Assembly (NCBI GenBank): GCA_007026445.1
Contig: VDMD01000006.1
Span: forward strand, 744,001 to 808,000
Length of the DNA: 64,000 bases
From: Schizophyllum amplum
Lineage: Eukaryota; Basidiomycota; Agaricomycetes; Agaricales; Schizophyllaceae
Direction: 5' to 3'
Below are positions 54,234 through 63,240 of the stretch, in pieces. The notes beneath the pieces were generated by a model. The model saw nothing but the letters and a program-made list of their open reading frames with translations. It was not told the DNA's origin and made no database searches. The position numbers and the translations under genes were made by a program. Numbering within the stretch: position 1 is the first letter of the stretch; each line of letters opens with the position of its first letter.

Positions 54234-56897
54234 ATGGACTACGCTCTGTACTCTCGACAGCTGATATTGGCTGGGTTTGGGGTGGAGGGGCAGCGGGCGC
54301 TGGGGGAGGGGAGCTGCGTGGTTGTGGGCGCGGGTGGACTGGGATGCCCTGCGCTGACGTACCTTGGGCTGAGCGGTGTTGGGCGTCTGACGGTGATTGA
54401 CGAGGATGTGGTGGAGGTGTCTAACCTGGCGCGGCAGTCGCTGCACGATCGGGCGTCGGTGGGCACGCCCAAGGCTGTGTCGGCCAAGGCAGCGCTGGGG
54501 CGGCTTGCACCTGGGGTGGAGGTGCGGGCGGTGGTGGAGGCGGTGACGGCGGCGAACGCGCTGGAGCTGTTGAGTGGGCACACGCTCATCGTCGACTGCA
54601 GCGACAACCCGGCGACGCGGTATCTGCTCTCCGACGCGGCCGTCGTGCTCGGCGTTCCGCTCGTGTCCGGCGCTGGGCAGCAGTACGAGGGGCAGCTGGC
54701 GGTGTACAACTACAACGGCGGGCCCTGCCTCCGCTGCGTCTTCCCCCGGCCACCCGCGCCCCAGTTCGCGCCCTCCTGCGCCGACGTCGGCATCCTCGGC
54801 CCCGTCGTCGGCACCATCGGCACCCTCCAGGCGCTCGAAGCAGTCAAGATCATCGCCAACCTCGCCCCCGCCGACGCGCACCCGCACATGCTCCTCTTCT
54901 CCGCCCTCGCCCTCCCCCCCTTCCGCTCCATCAAACTCCGCAACCGCAAACCAGACTGCATCGCACACGCAGCCACCTCCCTCGACATCGCAAACACAGA
55001 CTACATCCAACTCTGCGGCGGGCCCCGCCCCGACTGGGAATCCCTTGGCACCCAAGTCCGCGATCCTACCCATCGCATACCCGCCCGGACCCTCGCTCAA
55101 AACCTCCCCGGCGCCACCATCCTCGACGTCCGTCCCCCCACAGAGTTTGGTATCTGCCGCATCGAGGGCTCCATCAGTGAGTCTTCATCCCCCTTCATCA
55201 TCCTTCCCGCCCTCTTCGTCACACGCCTTGGTGTTCGCAGACGCCCCCACCTCCTTTTTCTACCCCTCCCCATCCCTCGCTTCTCACTCCCATTCGCCCC
55301 CTCTCCCCTCCCCTCCCTCTCTCACGCTCCCCTCCCATCCCTCCCCCCTTCTCACTTCCTCTCGCTCCTCCCCCTCTCTCTACCCTCGTCCTCTCCTGCT
55401 CCGTCCCTCCCCCTCCCCCCCTTTCTCTATCCTCTTCCTCTCCTGCTCCGTCCTTCCCCTACTCCCTCTCTCTACCATCATCCTCCCCCTCCTTCCCTCA
55501 CCCCCCTCCTCATGCTCCCTCTGCCTCCCTTGCCTTTCGTGTCCGCCCTTTCTCCTCCTCCCCCCTCCTTTTCCCCCTCCCTTTCCCCCCTCCTCCCCCC
55601 CTCCTTTTCCCCCCTCCTTTTCCCCCCTCCCTTTCCCCCCTCCTCCCCCCCTCCCTTCCCCCTCCTCCCCCCCTCCTTTTCCCCCCTCCTTTTCCCCCCT
55701 CCCTTTCCCCCTCCTCCCCCCCTCCCTTCCCCCTCCTCCCCCCCTCCCTTCCCCCTCCTCCCCCCCTCCTTTTCCCCCCTCCCTTCCCCCTCCTCCTCCC
55801 CTCCTTTTCCCCCCTCCTCCCCCCCCTTTTCCCCTCATCCCCTTCTCTCTCACCCCCTCCCCCTCCCTCCCCTCATCGCCTCCCTCCTCCCCCCCTCCTT
55901 TCCTCCTCCCCCTCATCCGCTCACTAAAACTTCGCCAACGCTCAACAAACACTCGCTAACCCTCTTTCCTCCCCCAGACATCCCCCTCCCCTCCCTCCTC
56001 GCCAGCCCGCGCGAGGTTCTCGATAGGGCGCTCGCTGGCAGTCGCGATAGGGCGCTCGCTGGCAGTCGCAACAGGGCCCTCGACTCTCTATCCGACACCG
56101 CAACCCCCACCACCTCCTCCTCCTCCGACTCCACCACCCCCACAACCACCTCCACCTCCACCACCACCCCCACAACATCAACCCCCACCCCCCACCGCAT
56201 CTATCTCGTGTGCCGGCTCGGGAACGACTCGCAGGTCGCCGCGGATGCGTTGCGGGAGGCCGCAAACGCGGATGCGGTAAGAGTGGCGGCGCCGGCCGAC
56301 GCCCCACCCGCCTCCGCCTCCACCTCCTCCAACGTGGACGCCTCCACCTCTGCCGACGCGGACGCCCCCACTACCTCCGCCGCCGACAACGCCGCCACCT
56401 CCACCTCCACCGCTAACGCGGACGACCCCACCTCCACCTCCATCAACGCAGGCGTCCCTCTCGTCTCCGTCAACACGGACGCCCCCGCCGCCGCCACCAT
56501 CGCGGAGGCCCCCGCCGCCGCCACCATCGCGGAGGCCCCTACCACCATCGCGGAGGCCCCTACCACCAACGCAGAGGCCCCTACCACCAACGCAGAGGCC
56601 CCTACCACCAACGCAGAGGCCCCTACCACCAACGCAGAGGCCCCTACCACCATCGCGGAGGCCCCTACCACCAACGCAGGCCCTCCCGGCGACGCGCCGG
56701 ACGCTCAGCTAGGCGCCAAAATGGCGGCGGCGACAGGCGCCGTATCGTCGCCGGCGACAGGCGTCGTATCGTCGCCGGTGACAGGTGCCCCACCCCTCGA
56801 AATCCGCGACCTCATCGGCGGCCTCGAAATCCGCGACCTCATCGGCGGCCTCCGCGCCTGGGCGCGCGAGGTGGACCCGGCGTTCCCTGTGTATTAG
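54234..56897 (+). CDS. UBA4: Uba4/MOCS3-like adenylyltransferase-sulfurtransferase, 620 aa
   Basis: Exons 54234-55176 and 55978-56897 (1863 nt) flank an 801-bp intron. The E1/ThiF domain (residues 1-250) has YSRQLILAGFGVEGQ, VVGAGGLGCPALTYLGLSGV, DEDVVEVSNLARQ, DCSDNPATRYL, QYEGQLAVYNYNGGPCLRCV and GTIGTLQALEAVKIIA. The rhodanese domain starts at GATILDVRPPTEFGICRIEG and contains the persulfide loop LVCRLGNDSQ. Uba4 activates Urm1 and passes sulfur to it for tRNA wobble-uridine thiolation, in the cytosol; MOCS3 also serves molybdopterin synthase. Odd points: the N-terminus is short (starts right at the E1 fold). The second zinc pair, normally CxxC, reads CIAH. The rhodanese part is swollen by low-complexity inserts: a Ser/Thr/Pro insert before the active loop and about 180 residues of Ala/Pro/Thr repeats after it. 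The terminal LEIRDLIGG is duplicated. The frame is open, so it may still work. Confidence 0.9.
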   Translation: MDYALYSRQLILAGFGVEGQRALGEGSCVVVGAGGLGCPALTYLGLSGVGRLTVIDEDVVEVSNLARQSLHDRASVGTPKAVSAKAALGRLAPGVEVRAVVEAVTAANALELLSGHTLIVDCSDNPATRYLLSDAAVVLGVPLVSGAGQQYEGQLAVYNYNGGPCLRCVFPRPPAPQFAPSCADVGILGPVVGTIGTLQALEAVKIIANLAPADAHPHMLLFSALALPPFRSIKLRNRKPDCIAHAATSLDIANTDYIQLCGGPRPDWESLGTQVRDPTHRIPARTLAQNLPGATILDVRPPTEFGICRIEGSISESSSPFIILPALFVTRLGVRRRPHLLFLPLPIPRFSLPFAPSPLPSLSHAPLPSLPPSHFLSLLPLSLPSSSPAPSLPLPPFLYPLPLLLRPSPTPSLYHHPPPPSLTPLLMLPLPPLPFVSALSPPPPSFSPSLSPLLPPSFSPLLFPPPFPPSSPPPFPLLPPSFSPLLFPPPFPPPPPLPSPSSPPPFPLLPPSFSPLPSPSSSPPFPPSSPPFSPHPLLSHPLPLPPLIASLLPPSFPPPPHPLTKTSPTLNKHSLTLFPPPDIPLPSLLASPREVLDRALAGSRDRALAGSRNRALDSLSDTATPTTSSSSDSTTPTTTSTSTTTPTTSTPTPHRIYLVCRLGNDSQVAADALREAANADAVRVAAPADAPPASASTSSNVDASTSADADAPTTSAADNAATSTSTANADDPTSTSINAGVPLVSVNTDAPAAATIAEAPAAATIAEAPTTIAEAPTTNAEAPTTNAEAPTTNAEAPTTNAEAPTTIAEAPTTNAGPPGDAPDAQLGAKMAAATGAVSSPATGVVSSPVTGAPPLEIRDLIGGLEIRDLIGGLRAWAREVDPAFPVY
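55177..55977 (+). other. 801-bp nearly pure pyrimidine intron of UBA4
   Basis: The intron runs from GTGAGTCTTCATCC to CCTCTTTCCTCCCCCAG. Between about 55260 and 55920 it is almost entirely C and T, built from CCTCCCCCCCTCCTTTTCCC-type repeats. Other introns in the window are mostly 40-160 nt. Long frames through it on both strands are composition artefacts. Confidence 0.88.
56484..56688 (+). repeat. Coding minisatellite in UBA4 (21/27-bp units)
   Basis: Two 27-bp units and seven 21-bp units built on GAGGCCCCTACCACCAACGC encode EAPAAATIA and EAPTTNA/EAPTTIA peptides. All unit lengths are multiples of three. A separate exact 27-bp duplication at 56796-56822 / 56823-56849 repeats LEIRDLIGG at the end of the rhodanese domain. 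Confidence 0.9.
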
Positions 56898-57340
56898 GAG
56901 ACGGCATGGGTTTCCGGAGAGGGGAGGAGGGGGTGACTGTGTACTAGGAGACGGTATGGGTTTCGAGAGGGGAGACGGGGTGACTGTGTACTAGGCGATA
57001 ATTCGGGTAGGGGCAATGGGAGGCAGAGGAGAATGGGAGGGAGAGAAGGGAGGGGCGATGGGGGAGGGGAGGCAAGGAACGGATATGGAAGGCATGGGGG
57101 ACGAAGGGGAGGCAGTGAGGGCAGAGGCAGGGGGAGGGAGAAGAGCGAAGGGCGAGGGAGAGGAGGAGGAAATGGGGAAAGGGAAGGAATGTGAGGGGAT
57201 AGGGGGAGATGGATGGGGGAAACATAGGGAGGGGCGCAGGGAATGGCGGGGGGAGGGGGAAGAGCGAAGGACGAGGGAGGGGGAAGGGAGGGTAGTTGGA
57301 GACTACGGTGGGTGAGCGTCGACCTCCCCGCTCCCCCACG
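56898..57340. repeat. G/A-rich 3' flank of UBA4 with a 46-50-bp tandem repeat
   Basis: Right after the stop, GTGTAYTAGGAGACGGYATG occurs at 56889 and 56938 and partly at 56984, giving a tandem repeat that overlaps the gene's last codons. The rest is purine-rich (GGGAGGGGGAAGAGCGAAGG repeated at about 57135 and 57250). No gene called. Confidence 0.7.
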
Positions 57341-57369
57341 CACCGTCCTCCGCTCCCCCGCGCACCTCT

Positions 57370-57478
57370 ACTCCGACCTCCTCTCACCCCGCTACGACCT
57401 CCTCTCACCCCGCTACGACCTCCTCTCACCCCGCTACGACCTCCTCTCACGCCGCTACGACCTCCTCTCACGCTGCTC
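57370..57478. repeat. 21-bp tandem repeat, about five units
   Basis: CCCCGCTACGACCTCCTCTC plus A is repeated with single changes at the right end (CGCCGCTACG...). Confidence 0.85.
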
Positions 57479-58700
57479 TATTTCCTCCTCTCACGCCGTC
57501 CTCCCTCAAATGAACGCTACCTTCCTCATGTTGACGCTATCCATTCTCAAAAAAAATCACGCTGCCCTCCCTTCCCTTCACCCCGCCCCTCCTCTTCCCT
57601 TCTCCCTTCCCCTTCCCTTCTCCCTTCCCTCCCCCCTCTCTCTTTCGCGCGCCCCTCCTCTTTGCACGTCCCCTCTCTCGCGCGCCCCTCCTCTTCACCC
57701 CGCCCCTCCGCACGCACGCTTCCCTCCCCCTTGCACACGCCCCTCCTCTTCGCGCGGCCCCACCATCGGCCCGCGAGCGCGGTTGCTGCCGGTTGAGGAG
57801 GGCGGTCACTGTCGGTCGACGGGGGCGAGGGATGCCGGTCAACGGGGGCGAAGGATGTCGGTCGACGAGGACGCGTTCTGCCGTGGTTGACGAGGGGGAC
57901 GCGTTCTGCCGGTCGATGGGGACGCGCTCTGCCGGTCGACGGGGGCGAAGGATGTCGGTCGACGAGGGCGGTCACTGCCGTGGTTGAGGAGGGGTGTCAC
58001 TGCCGTGGTTGACGAGGGGTGTCCCGCCTAACTTGCGGACGGGGGCAAGACTCTGCGGACGGGGGCGAGACTCTGCGGACGGGGGCGAGACTCTGCTGCC
58101 GAGGACGATACCCCGCCGACGAGGACGTGCGTTGCCGACGAGGACGTGCGTTGCCGACGAGGTCGTGCACTGTCAGTCGACGGGGGCGGGCACTGTCGGT
58201 CGACGAGGACGGTCGACGAGGGTGATACGCCCCCCCCCCCTCCTCCCAACGGCAGCGTGCATCGTCGGTCGGCGGACGAAATGCAAGAGCGCGGGGGAGG
58301 GGGGATGAAAAGGAACAAACGCAAGGACGGGGTCAAGAGGGGCGGGGGTCGTACGCCATCGGGGAGGCCATAAGGGAGGGGGACGGAGGAGGGGGACGAA
58401 ACGAAAGAGGGCGGAGAAGGGGCCATACATAAGGGGCGGGACGGAGGAGGGGCGAAAAGGAGGGAAAGGGCAATGCCATGGGAGGGGCAATGCAATGCGG
58501 GAGGGCGGCGGAGAGGAGGGGATCGGGCAGAGAGGAGGGGATCGGGCAGAGAGGAAAAGGGGATTGGGTAGAGAGGGGGAGGCGAGGGGTGGAGGAACAG
58601 CGCGATATCTTGTCGTTCAAGCTGCAATGTGAAATGTATTACCGCCGTTACCGGTGCACTCTCGTATGCATGCGTGAAGGCGATGCTGGATCGTGAGCGG
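57479..58700. repeat. Degenerate tandem repeats (GTCGGTCGACGAGGRCG family)
   Basis: Between 57800 and 58220, many copies of GGTCGACGRGGGCG / GTTGACGAGGGGTGTC / GCGGACGGGGGCGAGACTCT occur. Near 58500-58570 a 19-bp GAGGAGGGGATCGGGCAGA repeat, and near 58690-58740 GAGCGGCATGCTTGATCAT repeats. Overlapping frames on both strands have no motif. No gene called. Confidence 0.75.
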
Positions 58701-58825
58701 CATGCTTGATCATGAGCGGCATGCTTGATCATGAGCGGCGCGCAAGCTATATCCCACGCCGTGGCTGGATCGAAAACTGGGGGGGAGGGCAAGGGCAAGG
58801 AATGCGGGCATGCAGAGGGGGCGTG

Positions 58826-58962
58826 CGGTAGGCGAGAGCGGAGAGTGTGCGGTAGGCGAGAGCTGAGAGCCTGCGGTAGCCAAGAGCTGAGAGCCTGCGG
58901 TAGCCAAGAGCTGAGAGCCTGCGGTAGCCGAGAGTCGAGAGCGTGCGGTAGCCGAGGGAGCT
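58826..58962. repeat. 24-bp tandem repeat, about six units
   Basis: Units built on GAGAGCCTGCGGTAGCCAAG plus AGCT, diverging towards both ends (GTGCGGTAGGCGAGAGCGGA on the left). Confidence 0.85.
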
Positions 58963-59449
58963 TATGATAAACGAAAGCTGGAAGAATACAAGGTGGCAAA
59001 AGAGACATGGGCCTACCCTAAAAATGTTCAGTAGATGCTCGCGCTCAGTCCACAGTGAGTAAGCACAGATTTCAGATTTCATACATATGACAAGCGTACA
59101 GATTCAACTTTCAGCACAATGCACTCCGTTTAACTGTTACACGTCTGCCACCGGACGTACACCACGCATAAACAAGGCCGTACCCACCACCGTACGCGCC
59201 CACTCTCGACCTTGCGCGCGCGCCTGCTCTCGACCTCGAGGTCCACGCCCCGTCGCCACACCTCGATCCCTACAAAACCTCCGCTCATACTCTTTCCTAA
59301 CCCGCTTCTCCAGATCAAACCACCCAACCGCAACACCCCTCAGACCAGCCGTCTGCCCCCTCAGGCAACCCACAGCACTTCGAAACGCGAACCCAGCATG
59401 CAGCGAATACATCACGTCGCAGTCGCTGGCCGCCTGTGGACGATACTTG
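58963..59449. other. 3' flank of the two-repeat membrane-protein gene
   Basis: A minus-strand frame (59484 to 59137) may be leftover coding sequence of the same gene beyond its new stop, because it continues with ADKYRPQAASDCDV and ends in an Arg-rich tail. It does not splice in frame with any donor I can see. Confidence 0.4.
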
Positions 59450-62400
59450 TCAGCTCCCCTGCGCAAAGCCGAGAGGCGAAGCAAGACTATGAGTCTGACT
59501 CACCGCATGCCTGTAGAACGCGCTACACACGGCGCCCCACATCTCCTCCGCTGGCCCTCGCATATCCTCCGCTGGCCCTTGTGTATCCTTCCCTCCCCGA
59601 AGCCGAGACGCCGCGGTCTCGCGCAGCACGTACCACGACGCGCAGAGCTGGCGGCCATGATAGTCGATCTCCCTGGTCGCCTCCGCCATCTCGCGAAGGG
59701 CCTCCGCCTGGTTTGGATCTGTCAACTCCAGTGAGATACACCGTCCAGACACAATAATGCCCGGAAATCTGGGCAAGCAGAAAACAGAACAGCACTGAGA
59801 AAGGAAAAAGTAAAAGCATCTCGAATCACGCAACCACCAAACTCACATCCCCGGCACCAATCCACAAAACTCGCCACCGCCGTCGCAGAGAGCAAACCCA
59901 GCAGTAAAGTGACCACAAGCAACGCCGCCGTGAGCCCAGCCTGAGCCGCCCAATGCCGGCCGCGCGTGCCGTAGACCCAGACGGCGAGCCACACGACGAG
60001 GGCGAAGGAGGGGATCCTGAGTAGCTCGGAGCCGATGAGCCAGATGGTGGTGTACCAGCGCGCTGCGCGGATGTTCTGGGAAAGGGGGGGATGGTGAGTA
60101 GGGATAGGTGGAGAAATCGAAGCGCACGACACGCACCGCCGGCAACTCTTCCATCCTACGAGCAAGGCCGAGCGTGTTGAGGTGGAAGTCGACCGTGTCG
60201 CACAACTTTCGAAGTGCTATCGTCTTGTCTGGAGCTAAACGTAAACATCATCAGTCTCAATATCCACCCTTACATCCTGGGACCTCGAAGCCGCCGGCCC
60301 CTACCCAGATTGCGCGGACGTACCTTGCCTCACAACCTTCAAGCAATCCTCAATCTCCTCCTGCGCGTCGCCCATACCACCTACCCAAGCGAGCCGCGCG
60401 CACGCATTATCCACCACGCTGCCACGTGTCCTGTTAGTCTACTACGTATCATGCAACAAATTTTGACACGCACGGATTCAGCAGCCGCGAAAGTCGCAGA
60501 CTGTGGGACAGCCTCCCCAAATTCTCGCCTAGCCGCTCGACATTCCTAATAAATGCTGCACTCGCGTTGCACTTTGGCGAAGGTAGCAGGATCACGTCGA
60601 GCGTTGCTGCTGGGAGGTACATCCTTCGCAACGCGCGTTCGAGAAGCGGATCGACCGGAGGTAACTCGCGAAGCGCGTCGGCGATGCATTGGCAGAGCGG
60701 GCAATAACACGGAGTTGCGCCCGAGTTCTGCGACTACGCAGGCAAAGTCAGCGCGACGAGCCTAAGGGCGAGACGAAAGGGAAAACGCACATCTTCAGCA
60801 CGACATGGGCGCAGGTCCTGGCTGAACCGCGGCTGGTACGCGTTGCCCGGACGCATGTACCGCATGTACACCTCTTCGCCGACCTTCTCTCGCTCGCAGG
60901 CCAAAATATCCTGCTCGTGCACAGTATCCATAATCTCGCCATGAGTCCTTGCCACAAACTACGTCCGTCAGCATTCTCGAGTCTCGAAAGTCAGATCATG
61001 CCATAAACACTCACATGCTTCTCAAACGCAGTAAAAAACCTCTGCAACTCTGCCGTCTCCTCTACGGACAGCTGCCCACCACGTTCCATCACAACCCTCA
61101 GCACCGCACGCAAGACCTTCCACGCCCAAAGCAGCTCCTTCCCAGCCCCTAGAGCGTATACGCCATCCGCAGCCACATTCCTAGTCTCGCGAACCTCATC
61201 ACGAATGGCATCTGAGGGATGTACTGTCAGCTCTTGCGCCAAAACACGAACGTCGAACACGCTCAATGAACGCCCCTTTACCTCCTCGCCATGCCTTGTA
61301 TGCGCCCAGGGCCGTAGACCCGACCAAGCCCGCTATCACGGCGGCGCAGAAGGGCCAGATAACCCGGCGGTCGTCGAACACGCAACGCTGGACGGCGTAT
61401 GTGACGCCAAAGGCGATGCACGACAGGATGACCAGCATGAGGAGGTCGCGCGGCGGCGTGGACACTTAAGCGTCGGCGAGTTTACGGACGTGCCATGGGG
61501 CGCCGAGTGCGATCTATGATTGGCATGAGCAAAGGCAAAGGTGTACATAGAGGAAGAGACGAGTAGAAAAGAAGATGGAGAGGTCGTGCTTACCTCAGGT
61601 AGGAAACGCCGCTCGCGCACGAGGCCCTGCGAATTGAGGTGGTGGTCGAGCGTGGCGCAGAGGGCTTCAAGTATGCGACGCTCCTGAACTAGGTAGTATG
61701 ACTCTTCACCATAAGAAGTTTCAGCATCTGGCATCGACCTCGCGCCATCCGATTCTGTGGTGGAGGCAGCGTCAGCGCAACGACGTGTCCAGCGATCGCA
61801 GTGTCCTCACCGATACATGTACTCGACCCACTTTCCTGATGGTTGATGTTCGCCTCGTGTTCCATTTGACTCTCGACTGCATCCTGCCGTTGCCTCGCCG
61901 ACTCCCCCGCGAAGTCGCCGCGCCACCGCGTCCCGCGCCTCAGATCTGTGAAGCGCGCATCCACCTCTTCTTGCGCGAGCCCTACGCCCGCTGCCCATAC
62001 AACGTGTGCTCTCTCGTTGTCACGCATCCTGTCCAGTGGTAAGGGTGGGTTGGAAGCATTGTAGAAACAGGCGTGAATATATAGTATGAAGATGGAATGG
62101 GTGAGTACGACGAGACAAAGCGAGGATTGAAGGTGGCGAAAACATGGCGTCAACTCCGTATCTTTGTAGAAACAAGCGCGCCACTCACGAATAAGTCGCC
62201 AAATTGCGTGATAGCCGGCGAAGTCCCTCGCACATGTTGCGTAGGCCGACAATGATCTGCTCGTTGGCGCTCGAGCGAGGGCCAGGCCAGTTGTTGGTGT
62301 TAAATCGATAGGGCGAGGTAAGCGCTATGCTTAGAAGTGGACTTCTGACCAAATAGCGGAACGCGCTTGGCTCCAAGACATTATTGTCGTATTCCGCGTC

Positions 62401-62538
62401 GATGCTGTCAAGGATGGATTCGAGGAAGGGGGAAGGACTCCAGGCGGGATACCAGGACATGAGAGGACAGTGGCTGGTAGAGAAACAGATCTGGTGAAGC
62501 GAAGACGAGGGCGACGATGGAAAAGGGGCAGAGGCCAA
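59450..62538 (-). pseudogene. Two-repeat putative membrane protein, one in-frame TAA (743 codons)
   Basis: Twelve exons (62538-62189, 62028-61811, 61754-61594, 61513-61282, 61211-61015, 60958-60791, 60733-60474, 60418-60324, 60234-60137, 60075-59847, 59718-59504, 59458-59450) splice to 2232 nt in one frame. The only break is a TAA at 61466-61468 (codon 259). The protein is a tandem duplication. In unit 1, NERAHVVWAAGVGLAQEEVD and LCATLDHHLNSQGLVRERRF lead to two hydrophobic segments (LMLVILSCIAFGVTYAV; FCAAVIAGLVGSTALGAY). In unit 2, NACARLAWVGGMGDAQEEIE and LCDTVDFHLNTLGLARRMEE lead to SFALVVWLAVWVYG and AALLVVTLLLGLLSATAVA. No family recognised. Either the TAA is a recent nonsense mutation, or a 258-aa soluble product is made and the rest is lost. 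Confidence 0.7.
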
Positions 62539-63240
62539 CTGAGTGGAGAAGGGTGAAGGGGGGAAGTGGCGGGAAGAAAGAACAGCGGCTCTATAGGATG
62601 TGAGACAAACTTGAGTACGATCGATAAGATGCAGTGTGGGCGCAGTGTGAGTTCACAGCGCTTGGATAGAAGTCACTGGTTAAGCGCCCTCACACGCGCC
62701 TCATGGAGCGTGAGATTCGGCCAGCCCTTCAATCTGTCACTGGCAATTCAAGCTTTCCATCGGCTGGTTACTGGAGCGCATATATGTGACGCTAGACACC
62801 ATTTTCTCAAGTAGTCGTATCGTTCGCGAGGGTGTAGGCGAAGGCGGAGGAACCGTGATTTTGAAGTGAAGGTCAAAAGCGACTCGTGTATACACGTGTT
62901 TGTACTATGTTTGTACGCGTGTACCCTCTGACGCGTGACGTGCTGCCGACTTCACCCCCAGCGAGAAGTCCGAATAGTCCAATCGACCACGACAGTGCTA
63001 CTTCGAGCTCGTGTGAAATTCAGTTTTCTCTGTCGGTTCAGAACGACGCAAGACGAGCTGGGGTCAGTAAATGAAGATCTGTGGTCGAAAATAGAATACA
63101 TGCATGCTACAAATGCTCCGAATTCAGGCCGACTTCAAGCTGAAGCTGAAATGAAGCTGAAAATACTCAGGATGGCATGCATGAACTCACGCAAACTCAG
63201 ACTTCAGCGCGTCGCTAAGTCCATCGGCATGCGCCGAGCT
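62539..63240. other. Spacer upstream of the membrane-protein gene
   Basis: It contains the promoter side of the minus-strand gene (pyrimidine-rich on that strand next to 62538). No supportable gene; short open frames have no motif. Confidence 0.45.

Noticed and set aside
54574..55959. Long open frames through the UBA4 intron on both strands (Pro/Ser-rich, Gly/Glu-rich)
   Set aside because: They follow from the C/T composition, overlap the real E1 frame, and have no motifs. A GT-AG intron restores the rhodanese domain.
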